Positions 38,001 to 53,129 of a DNA stretch of 64,000 bases are shown here, in pieces (the stretch's first letter is position 1; each line of letters starts with the position of its first letter). The stretch covers positions 177,451-241,450 of the forward strand of contig JAGBEG010000002.1 in the NCBI GenBank assembly GCA_017937095.1, given 5' to 3'. Under the pieces are notes generated by a model. It saw only the letters and a program-made list of their open reading frames with translations, did no database searches and was not told the DNA's origin. Made by a program: the position numbers and the translations under genes. Origin of the DNA: Roseburia sp. GTDB lineage: Bacteria > Bacillota > Clostridia > Lachnospirales > Lachnospiraceae.

Positions 38001-40079
38001 TCCTGTTCCTGCATTGATGTTGTTCGTATAAGTAACGGTATAGTCAACGCCTTCTGCAAGTCCTGCCGTATTACTTCCGCCCACCCAGTCGATAGTATAT
38101 GCCGGGGTCTTTGCTGTTCCGTCATAAGTCACAGCATTGACTGTAACGCCATTAATAAAATTCGAAAGTGCTTTTCCAACGCTATACTCTATTGTGTAGG
38201 TTCCCTTATAATTTCCGATACCGTGTAAGATACGGCGATATGTGCCATCCGCCCCCGGAGTCACCGCTGTGTCCACCGTATAATCGGTATCTTTCACCAA
38301 CGTCATGCCATTATATGTAATGGTAACCACCGGATCAGCCAGCGCCGGGTCATCCCCGCCTGCCGCTGCCGTCTCCACAGCTACCTCCATTCCGATCTGC
38401 TGCTTATCTGCGTTACCAATATCCTTCGGAATGATCGTAAAGTATGCTTCCTTCGTGCCGTAGAAAGATCCGCCCTTTCCTGTGACAGTTACCTTGGCTC
38501 TCGCTGTTTCATCCAGTGTGTCATTTGCAGCGATATTGTTCTTATACACGACGTCATAATCGGACTGTGATAATGTCACACCATCCACGGTCACCTGAAT
38601 TGCCGGTGTCCATTCTTTTCCGGTGTATATATACTCGTTCTTATCAAATGTAATCACAGCTTCCGTCATAGAACGAGGTGCACCGCAGTAACGGTTTCCG
38701 CCGTAGTTTCCTTTTCCGGTTAAGGTGATGCTCTTCCCGTCCTCGCCGACAGCGAGCTCATAATCTGTGCCGCATGCAAGATCGACGGTTCCTTCCACAC
38801 GTCCGTTATCACGCACATATTCAATGCATTCCTGCAATTTGGACGGATCTGTCGCACCTTCGAGCAGCTTCGCATCCCAATCGATTCCGTCCTTAAGCTT
38901 TACCTCAATCGTCGCATCAGATACTTCCTTCGCCGCGATCGTATATGTCTTCTGATAAGTCCCGCTGTAACCTTTCTGTCCAACTACCTGTACATAATAA
39001 GTTCCCGCCTCGACGAACGCGTCCTGATCTGTAGACGGGAAACGTTCTACTATTCCCGCGTCCGTATTCTGGCGATAGAAAATCTGATAGTGCTCGGTAT
39101 CTGTCAGCGTGTTCTCTCCCACCTGTACGGTGACGCCCGGAACCTGCTGTCCTCCATTATAGACTGCACTTTCCGGCGATAAAGCAATGGAATCCTCTTC
39201 CAGCTTTGGCGTTACCGTGATATTGCACGGGAAGGTCTGACCGTCGCACTCCGCCGTAATCGTCGTGCTTCCAAGACCGACTCCCCTGATGGTTACAGAA
39301 GTTCCGCTTCCGCTTACCTCAGCAACGTTTGCATCCTGAGACGTCCACTTTACATTCCCAGACGCATTTAACAGAGTGAGGTCTGTGTCCACCCACTCTA
39401 CCGCCATCATCAGATTGCTCTTATTAAGGTACATGGCAGCCCCGCTGTTGCTGGTGCTCTGTGACGCATCCGCGCTCTGTGCCGATGTTCTCGCGCTTGC
39501 CGACCTTCTCGGTGCGGTTTCTGTCACATCATAGGTATATGCCGTAATCGCCGCGTTTTTCCCGACGGACGACATATCCTGCCAACCGCCGTTCAAGACA
39601 TAGCTCTGTCCCACGCCTGCCTGTCCATATGTATAGAAGGAAGCGCCCTGCAGCGTAATCATCACCGAAAAGGCTGACCCGTTCGCCATGACCTGATTTG
39701 CCAGTCCCGCGCTGTAGGTATTCTTTCCTTCCGTCACGCTCATTTCCTCCTGAAATACCAGCGTACCGGAATCCGGGGCAGCACTCGTCAGATCCATGCT
39801 GTATGCTACGGTAGCCGTCGCACTGGCTCCGCCGTCAACATGTGCATAAAATTCAATGCTGTCTAACAATTCTGCTCCGTCCGCATTCTGATTGGCAGTA
39901 AATACCGCTGCTACGGTCGTGGCAGCATACGGCTCCGTGTCCATTGTCCCGCTTCCGCTCTGGTATATATTCACCGTGCCCTGTGCCGCCGATACGGTCG
40001 TCGGCCACTCCACCATGGTCACAATGAGACATACCATCATCATGAATGCCCAAGCTCGCTTCCATACATCCTTGTACAT
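32049..40079 (-). CDS. giant secreted repeat protein (about 27 Ig-like repeats, Big_2-like domain, fibronectin III end)
   Basis: A 2676-residue protein starting at 40079 behind AAAGGAG. The signal peptide is about residues 1-33 (ends TTVSAA). An N-terminal region of about 170 residues precedes a bacterial Ig-like (Big_2) segment near residues 190-290 (LNKSNLMMAVEW to CNITVTP). Then come about 27 repeats of 70-100 residues. The typical pattern is Y-T-G, P-x-V-T-V, a D-Y-x-V-x-Y-x-N-N-x-x-(A/V)-G-T turn, then G-x-G-N-Y-x-G-T, ending F-x-I-x-x-K-D-I. The C terminus is a fibronectin-III-like domain (ISLSWKNEG to TGTTSR). There is no sorting signal or membrane anchor, so it may be released, bound non-covalently, or held by a partner. 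The sortase gene follows directly. Likely an adhesin or fibre-like surface protein. Confidence 0.85.
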   Translation of the reverse strand: MYKDVWKRAWAFMMMVCLIVTMVEWPTTVSAAQGTVNIYQSGSGTMDTEPYAATTVAAVFTANQNADGAELLDSIEFYAHVDGGASATATVAYSMDLTSAAPDSGTLVFQEEMSVTEGKNTYSAGLANQVMANGSAFSVMITLQGASFYTYGQAGVGQSYVLNGGWQDMSSVGKNAAITAYTYDVTETAPRRSASARTSAQSADASQSTSNSGAAMYLNKSNLMMAVEWVDTDLTLLNASGNVKWTSQDANVAEVSGSGTSVTIRGVGLGSTTITAECDGQTFPCNITVTPKLEEDSIALSPESAVYNGGQQVPGVTVQVGENTLTDTEHYQIFYRQNTDAGIVERFPSTDQDAFVEAGTYYVQVVGQKGYSGTYQKTYTIAAKEVSDATIEVKLKDGIDWDAKLLEGATDPSKLQECIEYVRDNGRVEGTVDLACGTDYELAVGEDGKSITLTGKGNYGGNRYCGAPRSMTEAVITFDKNEYIYTGKEWTPAIQVTVDGVTLSQSDYDVVYKNNIAANDTLDETARAKVTVTGKGGSFYGTKEAYFTIIPKDIGNADKQQIGMEVAVETAAAGGDDPALADPVVTITYNGMTLVKDTDYTVDTAVTPGADGTYRRILHGIGNYKGTYTIEYSVGKALSNFINGVTVNAVTYDGTAKTPAYTIDWVGGSNTAGLAEGVDYTVTYTNNINAGTGTVTLQGIGDYGGTIPGTFAIEKADINDAVCSFLDENGNEVKTASYQIEFSEDVADLRPGVVVKFPSGGDYVTLPEADYSLTYSVDTNLAVGPKTVTITPKNNNNFTTASKELTYNIKKCTLDSSRITATLNKEVFDYTGADITPPQASLVYRSKSGATYPLEEGTDYTVTYSPSTIKEIGTYQVLITAKTDGNYEGILTMNFEVASVDIQTLVNGNLTVTNSKDRMVAGYAGPYWAMLWYDDTKSNNMLEVEIKDKEGNTLTQGTDYELTDWKNLNAVSKTGATAAVTIKGKGKYYGSVEIKYLLAAPLNGEYTASIDNSAKMVYTGEPIELGADAVTVTNNGIGPWKDVLERDVDYTLSYKDPTDSTLTDAVNAGEATAIIEQIPLEKQPTANGCYVYEKDAAPLSGTFTISRKDIATEVSYEPLKFEYDGNPVTFNEDVIKMTYRNQSLMSPGDFEIVQGSFTNNDKPTSLAYVVVQGNGNYTGTKPIVFTIMGKSLDDIASWKVDENQITYTGERLYPEITELTMVDGSVLTETTSPKISDIIDYDRSSYENNLDAGTASITISGRGEYAETADRVLEFAILPRDLTANCTVNGVKSTGYIYTSQEIAPTVTVQCTDLKKTLQTADYDISYEDNINVGTASIIIDGKGNYKGTYTETFSILAKDLGEDEVVIAPIEDQSYEGLAVTPAPVVSYDFGDGTYMLSPERDYTIAYQNNQGPGTATVTIEARPGSNFTGSKSADFNIGQSITEAGEFEISCPALENGTVFTYTGKAFEPEVTVTRIQGNTTRPMEEGKDYEVIYGENIHAGTGTITVKGKGIYTGTWERSFTIAPRDLSDSAIVLAVEGVTDGSYVAPYTGKPVEPGVTLTYNGTEIKAADYTISYGTNNTNRGIVTLRATANAGADFTGTRSTTFEIGLASIGDGGYVPNAGFRIGAIEAQPLVDGAATPQPKLYYNGAALVYGRDYVCTYENNDRTGTNAVVILTGIGNYTGSVKKTFEIRGNIADADITVPDELWFKEHVPADKTSVAFDEIEITFDDQVKVTMNGTDLEQNKDYTLTYANNTWVGNASVIIKGMGSWAGSVEKIVPIKADFSEPGIEVTIGNQKYTGNPVEAVPSITYYGTELTAGKHFIIGAYENNINIGTNTASVELIGNEKNGFSGVLTENFSIVSTPGTLTVSGVEASYKYRGTQIRPQITVKAGSKTLTTADYDVTYGPNTDAGTDGGSIVVKGKNSYAGIVEAVLFDIESQNIRDLKIMDGDQTTMKSREYTGKEIVPEISVKATVGTTDFTLPESSYTVAKKDGADNKNVGTGTIVVTGDGKNVIGSREVTFRITPKSLAKPTGSAADKISVEVVPDSVAYDGTEKKPTVIVTYQYGTETELRQLTEGVDFTVGYSNNINAGTATVTVTGLGNYTNSRTAEFTIIEKDFSGAIVSLPNGTAYPYMGSNAAIEPAVAVTLDGMTLTEGTDYEVTYQNNKTVGEASVVVTGMGSYAGSVTKTFTIESHDIAAADVSVAPIPNQAYTGSPVIPEVTVTCGDYKLQQGVDYTLTFDSEHTEIGGVLMRINGIGGFTNYRQASFTIASDIAQAQVGGIKDSYPYTGAIYTETELGITEVRIGSTVLTPESYSFAFAEGSDGKSAGTQTLLLIGQGNYGGRKEIPITIAPKDISEADVVMAGFEDSVPYSDNITQNVTFTWGDIALVKNNDYTVTCRPSGTAGAYEMEVKGIGNYTGTITRPFTVEQSPLDGVEVKGISSTYTYTGEAIEPEFTVWADGRQLEEADYTVSFENNVNAGVAKVTITGTGLHYYGTKEVTFNILRKSVHLCDIGAIPTQTYTGADIKPEVTVEDAGETLAVQTDYTLMYSNNRKAGTGTAAVAGKGNYTATKNLTFDIRPCDVSAAAVTGSSASTISLSWKNEGVVTGYEVYRAGADGRWQQVTRTRDTVYTDKKLNAGTSYSYKVRSYLVADGETYYGAFTEAVTGTTSR

Positions 40080-40214
40080 AAGTCCATCTCCTTTGATTGT
40101 TTCCCTTAGCGTTTCTCTCATACTATGAAATTAGAAACTAAACCTTATCTATTTTATCGACATATTTTTATGGTTATTTAACGTTTTGTCGAAACTTTGC
40201 CCGACTTTTTCCAC

Positions 40215-40252
40215 AAAAAAAACAAGGCAGCCGTGCTTTTTGCACAACTGCC
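40215..40252 (-). terminator. intrinsic terminator of rpoBC
   Basis: Minus-strand 11-bp arms (GGCAGTTGTGC with GCACGGCTGCC, two G-U pairs) around AAAAA, followed by TTG and a run of eight T, about 40 bases after the rpoC stop. Confidence 0.9.
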
Positions 40253-40289
40253 CCTGTTTTTGCCGATGAAAGCAATTACTTCAAGGTAA

Positions 40290-43964
<3,675 letters not shown>

Positions 43965-44007
43965 TTATGACACTCCCTTCTAATGTTCCGCCCCTCGGCG
44001 GTACTAT

Positions 44008-47880
<3,873 letters not shown>

Positions 47881-48040
47881 TGACGTTTCACCTCTCGTTT
47901 TTATTTACACTAAGCTGTCAAAAAAACGGCAGCACTTGCTTCAATCCACCGCAACCACAAGATACGGTATAGGTACATTCGCCCGCATACTACGCAAAAA
48001 GCGCGCAATAAGCCCAATGCACCACAATAGTGCAACGTAT

Positions 48041-48070
48041 ATGATAGCACAATAGCAAGCGATACGTCAA
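48041..48070 (-). promoter_or_regulatory. promoter of rpoBC
   Basis: Minus strand: -35 TTGACG (48070-48065), an 18-base spacer, -10 TATCAT (48046-48041). It leaves a leader of about 150 bases before rpoB. The remaining gap 47881-48225 holds no gene. Confidence 0.75.
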
Positions 48071-48120
48071 GAAGTTTTTTGAAAGAATTATTATCTCCAT
48101 TTTTCCGGTTCCTATAATGG

Positions 48121-48158
48121 AAAAGGATGGAACCAGAAGCATTCTTCCGATTCCATCC
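48121..48158 (-). terminator. terminator of flagellin-like gene
   Basis: Arms GGATGGAA and TTCCATCC with inner GGAAG/CTTCT pairing, followed by TTTT on the minus strand, about 70 bases after the stop. Confidence 0.8.
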
Positions 48159-48225
48159 CTTATATTCTGCCGCAGACTGTGCGGTCTGTTATTCCGTTGT
48201 GCTAAAACACTTCTCCCAGCCGCTC

Positions 48226-48993
48226 CTATGCGAAAAGGCTGCGCATCCGGTTCGCCTCTTCGTCCTGGCGCTTTCTCTGCATAAACAGTACGTACTCCTG
48301 AAGCGTCTGTTTCTTCTTCTGTTCGGAAATCGCCTCCGGGAAATCAAGATCCTCCAGCCTGCTCTTTCCTGCGGTGACATTCAGCCTCGTATTCGTGCTA
48401 TAGTTGTATGCATACTCCAATGCATTGCTCTGCGCGCCCATGCTGCTGCGCCCGGCATTCACCTTCGCAAGCGCATCGTCTATATCGGAAATATCGAAAT
48501 CCTTCGTCACGTCGAAGTCCGCGATCCCAAGCATCTGAAGCGTCGCATCCGTCGTCTGCACGCTCATGCTGTTGCCGTTCGCATCGGTCGCCAGCTCGAA
48601 CTTCTGATTCGTGCCGTCCAAAAACTCCTTCGTGTTAAAGGTCGTCTGCGAAGCAATATCCGAAATACCCTGCTTGAGCTGATCCACCTCATACTGGATG
48701 CTCTTGCGGTCTGCATCCGTCATCGTCGCCGTATTGGATGCCTGCACTGCAAGCTCGCGCATCCTCTGCAGATAATCCGCAATGCCAGACATCGCGCCAT
48801 CCGCTACCTTAAGCATATCCTGCGCCGAGCCAATATTGTTCTCGCCCGCCTTATAGCCTCTGACCTGCGCGTCCTCCTTCTGGATAATCGAAAGCTCCGC
48901 CGCGCCGTCCGCCGCACTGTTAATCTTCTTCCCGCTCGCAAATCTGCCGTAATCCGTGTAGGATGATGACTGAATGGATGAAATGCTGCTCAT
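48226..48993 (-). CDS. divergent flagellin-family protein
   Basis: A 255-residue protein. The N-terminal part has the flagellin coiled-coil signature in altered form: SGKKINSAADGAAELSIIQKEDAQVRGY, then ENNIGSAQDMLKVADGAMSGIADYLQRMRELAVQASN. The C-terminal half carries IDDALAKVNAGRSSMGAQSNALEYAYNY, the usual D0/D1 partner helix. It differs from ordinary flagellin in two ways. About 20 residues are missing at the extreme N terminus (no MRINxN), and the C terminus is a charged tail (QRKRQDEEANRMRSLFA) in place of the Q-A-x-x-x-L-A-Q end. It may be a minor filament or junction protein, or secreted. It has its own promoter and terminator. Confidence 0.78.
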   Translation of the reverse strand: MSSISSIQSSSYTDYGRFASGKKINSAADGAAELSIIQKEDAQVRGYKAGENNIGSAQDMLKVADGAMSGIADYLQRMRELAVQASNTATMTDADRKSIQYEVDQLKQGISDIASQTTFNTKEFLDGTNQKFELATDANGNSMSVQTTDATLQMLGIADFDVTKDFDISDIDDALAKVNAGRSSMGAQSNALEYAYNYSTNTRLNVTAGKSRLEDLDFPEAISEQKKKQTLQEYVLFMQRKRQDEEANRMRSLFA

Positions 48994-49010
48994 AGGACCG
49001 TCTCCCTTCG

Positions 49011-49062
49011 TAGAATCAATCTATTGGGTGCAAAATGGATCTATCAGATATAGAATCAATCT
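49011..49062. repeat. 12-bp direct repeats in the flagellin leader
   Basis: TAGAATCAATCT occurs at 49011-49022 and 49051-49062, 40 bp apart (about four helical turns), between the promoter and the start codon. Possible binding sites for a regulator; function unknown. Confidence 0.5.
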
Positions 49063-49108
49063 GTCAAAAATATGATAAATCGCTCGTTGTTGCTTATAGC
49101 TTAACTTT

Positions 49109-49137
49109 ATCATAGCTTAAAATGAAGGATTTGGCAA
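49109..49137 (-). promoter_or_regulatory. sigma-A type promoter of flagellin-like gene
   Basis: Minus strand: -35 TTGCCA (49137-49132), a 17-base spacer, -10 TATGAT (49114-49109). No sigma-28 match was found here. A leader of about 110 bases follows. The -10 sits inside a pair of TTAAGCTAT repeats. Confidence 0.6.
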
Positions 49138-49164
49138 GACACCAGATATAGGGGCTTGCCCCCG

Positions 49165-50313
49165 TCAATCCTCCAGCACTGCTTTTATATGAACCCTCTT
49201 CTGCTTTTCAAGATCGACAAATCCGCCCTCCACCTGCACCAGCGGGCAGGAAAGCCTGTACTTATTAGTCATGACGATCTTTCCCTCTCTCCCGTCGTCC
49301 AAAAGCACGCGTCTTTGTATCATCGTCTCCGCGATGCGCTTTAAAAATGTCATCAGCAGATTGGAATCCAGCCTGTTGTAGCCCTGCTCCTCCATAATCT
49401 TAATCGCGTCAAAGGCAGACAGACCTGCCGCTCCGTCATCCGCCATCATCAGCGCCTCATAGGTATCGGCAATCGCAATGATCCGTGATATCTGATTGAT
49501 ATTATCACCTGTCACCTGCAACGGAAAGCCGCTGCCGTTCGCACGCTCGTGATGCGTCAGCACCGCCTGTTTGATGCGCTGATCGATATTCTGCTTCTTT
49601 AGGATGTTGTAACCGCAGACCACGTGCTTCTCATATTTATCCGTCTCAAACTCTTTGCGGAACTCCGTCTTCTCCGGGCTGTTCTTCCACAGATCAAGAA
49701 AGCCGATATCATGCAGGAGTCCCGCCGCAGACGCCATCTCGATCTCATTTTGCCCGCAGCCGTTCCATCTCGCAAGGAGCTGGGCGAGCAGCGCGACGTT
49801 GATCGAATGTGTATAAAGCCCCGCCCGCTGCTTCTTCATGCAGAACAGCATATCGGTCAGATATGTCTCGTCGTCCGCTTTTTCAAGCAGACCATTTAAA
49901 AGCCCCAGAAGCTCCGGCACATCCACATCATCGCTGTGATACACGATCTGTTTCAAGTGTTCGGAAAGCGACTGCTCCGCAACAAGAAACTTCTCCTCAA
50001 ATTCCGCCCGGCGCGCTTCTCTGTCCGCCGGCTCCGTCGGCGCTCCCGCTTCCTGCCGGGGTTCCGGCGTCTCTCTCTTCGCCGGCTCATATTCCACCAT
50101 CACATTGTCAATAAAATGTCTGACAAGCAGTGCGATTACCTCTTTCGTCACGGCGGTTCCTTCCGCCACAAGAATCGCACCCGTCTTGGCAAATACGTCC
50201 TCCCTGACAACCATTCCTTCACGCATCCGGTTTACCGATACTCTCAAACAGGGCATAGCAAACTTTCTACCTTTCTTCTTATGTTTTTTCGTCATATGTA
50301 AGTAATCTTCCAT
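49165..50313 (-). CDS. HD-GYP domain c-di-GMP phosphodiesterase
   Basis: A 382-residue cytoplasmic protein. An N-terminal region of about 150 residues (RVSVNRMREGMVVREDVFAKTGAILVAEG) resembles the accessory domain often found before HD-GYP. The HD-GYP core follows: YTHSINVALLAQLLARW, the metal pair HDIGFLDL, HHERANGSGFPLQ (the HHExxxGxGxP signature) and IIAIADTYEAL. A C-terminal PilZ-like beta segment (EGKIVMTNKYRLSCPLVQVEGGFVDL) may aid ligand response. It should degrade c-di-GMP and so favour motility, which fits the flagellin gene next to it. It follows the rplJL terminator and precedes the flagellin promoter. Confidence 0.92.
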   Translation of the reverse strand: MEDYLHMTKKHKKKGRKFAMPCLRVSVNRMREGMVVREDVFAKTGAILVAEGTAVTKEVIALLVRHFIDNVMVEYEPAKRETPEPRQEAGAPTEPADREARRAEFEEKFLVAEQSLSEHLKQIVYHSDDVDVPELLGLLNGLLEKADDETYLTDMLFCMKKQRAGLYTHSINVALLAQLLARWNGCGQNEIEMASAAGLLHDIGFLDLWKNSPEKTEFRKEFETDKYEKHVVCGYNILKKQNIDQRIKQAVLTHHERANGSGFPLQVTGDNINQISRIIAIADTYEALMMADDGAAGLSAFDAIKIMEEQGYNRLDSNLLMTFLKRIAETMIQRRVLLDDGREGKIVMTNKYRLSCPLVQVEGGFVDLEKQKRVHIKAVLED

Positions 50314-50415
50314 ATGACCTTTTTCCTATATTGGATATTAATACCATTATATACTATCGGGCGCAGTTTGCAAAGCAGAAAATATATTCTATTGCGCAAA
50401 ATAAGGTTTCCTATA

Positions 50416-50456
50416 GAAAAAAGAGAACCGCAGCGAGGATTTCCTCGCCACGATTC
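50416..50456 (-). terminator. intrinsic terminator of rplJL
   Basis: Minus-strand 15-bp arms (GAATCGTGGCGAGGA with TCCTCGCTGCGGTTC) with a 2-base loop and a T-rich tail, about 35 bases after the rplL stop. Confidence 0.9.
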
Positions 50457-50490
50457 CCTTTTATTTTCACTCTGCTCGCAGTTCACACAA

Positions 50491-50868
50491 TTATTTAAGT
50501 GTAACCTTTGCGCCCTCAGCCTCAAGCTTTGCCTTGATATCCTCAGCAGTAGCCTTGTCAGCAGCCTCCTTGATTACCTTCGGAGCGCCGTCAACGACAT
50601 CCTTAGCTTCCTTTAAGCCTAAGCCAGTTGCCTCACGAACAACCTTGATAACCTTAACCTTGTTCGGGCCAACCTCTGTCAGCTCTACGTCGAACTCAGT
50701 CTTCTCCTCTGCTGCTGCTGCGTCGCCAGCACCTGCTGCTGCAACTACAACGCCTGCTGCTGCAGATACGCCGAACTCTTCTTCACAAGCTTTTACTAAG
50801 TCGTTTAACTCTAATACGCTTAACTCTTTGATAGCATCAATAAATTCTGCTGTTGTCATCTTTGCCAT
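50491..50868 (-). CDS. rplL: 50S ribosomal protein L7/L12
   Basis: A 125-residue stalk protein. The N-terminal dimerisation helices ([30 protein letters not shown]), the Ala-rich hinge and the C-terminal factor-binding domain ([25 protein letters not shown]) are all present. It binds L10 and recruits EF-Tu and EF-G. It follows rplJ by about 85 bases and ends at a strong terminator, so rpoB is not co-transcribed. Confidence 0.99.
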   Translation of the reverse strand: MAKMTTAEFIDAIKELSVLELNDLVKACEEEFGVSAAAGVVVAAAGAGDAAAAEEKTEFDVELTEVGPNKVKVIKVVREATGLGLKEAKDVVDGAPKVIKEAADKATAEDIKAKLEAEGAKVTLK

Positions 50869-50952
50869 GATTATTTTCCTCCATTTTATAATTGATAAAT
50901 ATGACCGTTTCCCCGGTCCGTCCTGCCGGAATCTCTTCCATACGATATGGAA

Positions 50953-51540
50953 TTACTCTGCCGGAGTCTCTGCTGCCTCTTCTGCCGGAGCTTCTGCTGC
51001 TTCCTCTGCAGCCGGAGCTTCCTCTGCCGGAGCGGCTTCTACTGCTGCGTCGGCTGCACCGCCCTGCTCTGCGATCTGATTGAGAACACGAGCAAGATTG
51101 GTGATCGGAGACTGTAAGCTTCCAAGTAACTTGGAAAGAAGTTCTTCTCTTGACGGTACGGCAGCGATTGCTTTCATGCCTGTCTCGTCATAGAAGTTAC
51201 CTTCAACTACGCCTGCCTTGATCTCAAGAGCCGGAGCTGTCTTAGCGAACTTCGCCAGAACTCTCGCCGGAGCCGTTGCATCTGTTGTAGAGATTGCGAA
51301 TGCATTCGGTCCTTCGAGAACGTCTTTTAAGCTCTCGAACTGGGTTCCCTCTACGGCACGGCTTACTAATGTGTTCTTATATACTTTATAAGTAACACCA
51401 GCTTCTCTTAACGCTTTACGTAACTGAGTATCCTCTGCAACGGTAAGTCCGCGGTAATCAACGACTACGACAGACTGTGCGTCTTTGATGTTTTCAGAAA
51501 TTTCCTGTACGATAGGCTGTTTTAATTCTACCTTTGCCAC
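50953..51540 (-). CDS. rplJ: 50S ribosomal protein L10
   Basis: A 195-residue protein beginning AKVELKQPIVQEI after a GTG start behind AGGAGGTG. The RNA-binding region VVVDYRGLTVAEDTQLRKALREAG and the L7/L12-binding helix near LARVLNQIAEQ are typical. After it comes an Ala/Glu-rich tail of about 30 residues, longer than usual. Expression is probably autoregulated through the leader at 51541-51735. Confidence 0.98.
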   Translation of the reverse strand: MAKVELKQPIVQEISENIKDAQSVVVVDYRGLTVAEDTQLRKALREAGVTYKVYKNTLVSRAVEGTQFESLKDVLEGPNAFAISTTDATAPARVLAKFAKTAPALEIKAGVVEGNFYDETGMKAIAAVPSREELLSKLLGSLQSPITNLARVLNQIAEQGGAADAAVEAAPAEEAPAAEEAAEAPAEEAAETPAE

Positions 51541-51735
51541 GAATCGTGCACCTCCTTTTTAGATTTTCACGCATATAATCCGAAAGGATTCACAAAAACC
51601 CCTCTCCGCCGAAACAGAGAGGGGTATCATAATGTCTTCAATGATCACTCATCAAAAATTCCCTCGGCAGGCCTCTATCGGTTACGCCATACGGCACCTG
51701 CTGTCTTCGGCTATATATTGCGTTCGTTACAACGC
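51541..51735 (-). promoter_or_regulatory. L10-type ribosomal protein leader with attenuator hairpin
   Basis: The transcript between its promoter and rplJ is about 195 bases and structured. It includes a terminator-like hairpin at 51594-51625 (arms ACCCCTCTC and GAGAGGGGT, then TTTTTG), located 50 bases before the start. L10 leaders in Firmicutes bind L10(L12)4 and control the operon. The binding site itself was not folded here, so the autoregulatory role is inferred. Confidence 0.7.
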
Positions 51736-51740
51736 TATGC

Positions 51741-51769
51741 ATTATAACATTGTATATTGCGGCTGTCAA
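51741..51769 (-). promoter_or_regulatory. promoter of rplJL
   Basis: Perfect consensus on the minus strand: -35 TTGACA (51769-51764), 17-base spacer, -10 TATAAT (51746-51741). Confidence 0.92.
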
Positions 51770-51808
51770 CACTTTTTGCCAACAACTTAAAATCAGCAAC
51801 CAGTCTTC

Positions 51809-52504
51809 CTAGTTCGTGATTTTTGTAACGTTTAACTTAACGCCAGGTCCCATTGTAGATGTAAGAGTTGCACTCTTAATATACTGACCTTTTAAGCTGG
51901 ATGGCTTCGCCTTGTTGATAGCACCCATAAGGGTCTGGAAGTTGTCGCTCAACTGCTCCTCTGTGAAAGAAGCTTTTCCTACTGGCACGTGGATAATGTT
52001 GGTTTTGTCCAATCTGTACTCAATCTTACCAGCCTTGATGTCGTTTACAGCCTTGGTAACATCCATGGTAACAGTTCCAGCCTTCGGGTTCGGCATTAAG
52101 CCCTTCGGTCCAAGTACACGACCGAGACGTCCGACAACGCCCATCATGTCAGGTGTAGCAACGACAACGTCGAAATCCAGCCATCCCTCGTTCTGAATCT
52201 TCGGGATCAGCTCCTCGCCGCCAACATAGTCAGCGCCTGCTGCCTGTGCCTCATCTAACTTAACGCCCTTTGCGAATACTAAAACTTTTACAGTCTTACC
52301 AGTTCCGTGCGGCAGTACAACTGCGCCACGAATCTGCTGCTCTGCATGACGTCCATCACAACCGGTTCTGATGTGAAGCTCGATTGTCTCATCAAATTTC
52401 GCTGTCGCATTCTTCTTAACTAAGCCGATTGCCTCAGCAACATCGTACTGAGCAGCTCTGTCAAAAGATTTTGCAGCGTCCTGATATTTCTTTCCTCTTT
52501 TCAT
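51809..52504 (-). CDS. rplA: 50S ribosomal protein L1
   Basis: A 231-residue protein starting [17 protein letters not shown] at 52504, 9 bases after AGGAGG. It shows the typical [27 protein letters not shown] and [18 protein letters not shown] segments. It forms the mobile stalk near the ribosomal E site and often represses its own operon. It follows rplK after a gap containing two perfect hairpins (52607-52658). Confidence 0.99.
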   Translation of the reverse strand: MKRGKKYQDAAKSFDRAAQYDVAEAIGLVKKNATAKFDETIELHIRTGCDGRHAEQQIRGAVVLPHGTGKTVKVLVFAKGVKLDEAQAAGADYVGGEELIPKIQNEGWLDFDVVVATPDMMGVVGRLGRVLGPKGLMPNPKAGTVTMDVTKAVNDIKAGKIEYRLDKTNIIHVPVGKASFTEEQLSDNFQTLMGAINKAKPSSLKGQYIKSATLTSTMGPGVKLNVTKITN

Positions 52505-52606
52505 TGAAATAAACCTCCTGGTGGTAGTATCGGGAGAGGACCCTCCCACTTATTTTCCTGTTTCAACACATGAAAAATGTATTATTTACGATTTCTCACG
52601 GCACGG

Positions 52607-52658
52607 GAAGTTTGGCTTGCCAAACTTCTAATGAATTGGCACCCACACGTGCCAATTC
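52607..52658 (-). promoter_or_regulatory. two adjacent perfect hairpins between rplK and rplA
   Basis: Hairpin one (52607-52628): GAAGTTTGGC and its complement around TT. Hairpin two (52633-52658): GAATTGGCAC and its complement around 6 bases. Neither has a clear U-run on the transcript. They could be processing sites or an L1 control element. Confidence 0.5.
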
Positions 52659-52661
52659 TAT

Positions 52662-53087
52662 TTATTCTTCTACAGTTACGCCCATACTTCTTGCAGTACC
52701 GGCGATCATGCTCATAGCAGCCTCTAAGGATGCTGCGTTTAAGTCCGGCATCTTAAGCTCGGCGATCTCCTGAAGCTTTGCCTTGGAGATGGTAGCAACC
52801 TTGTCCTTGTTCGGTGTTGCAGAACCGGACTTAATGTTGCAAGCCTTCTTGATCAGTACCGGAGCCGGCGGTGTCTTCGTAACGAAGCTGAAGCTTCTGT
52901 CCGCATATACTGTGATGACTACAGGGATGATTAAATCGCCCTGATCAGCGGTTCTGGCGTTGAACTGCTTTGTAAACTCAACAATGTTCACGCCGTGCTG
53001 TCCAAGTGCAGGTCCAACTGGAGGAGCTGGTGTAGCCTTGCCTGCCGGAATCTGCAATTTGATATATCCTTCTACTTTCTTTGCCAT
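52662..53087 (-). CDS. rplK: 50S ribosomal protein L11
   Basis: A 141-residue protein with the N-terminal proline-rich [26 protein letters not shown] (target region of thiopeptides) and the C-terminal rRNA-binding domain ([25 protein letters not shown]). It forms part of the GTPase-associated centre. It follows nusG closely (43 bases) with AAGGAGG, in the rpmG-secE-nusG-rplKA transcript. Confidence 0.99.
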   Translation of the reverse strand: MAKKVEGYIKLQIPAGKATPAPPVGPALGQHGVNIVEFTKQFNARTADQGDLIIPVVITVYADRSFSFVTKTPPAPVLIKKACNIKSGSATPNKDKVATISKAKLQEIAELKMPDLNAASLEAAMSMIAGTARSMGVTVEE

Positions 53088-53129
53088 TGGAATTGCCTCC
53101 TTAAATCATTTTGCTTAATCTTAAGCTGC

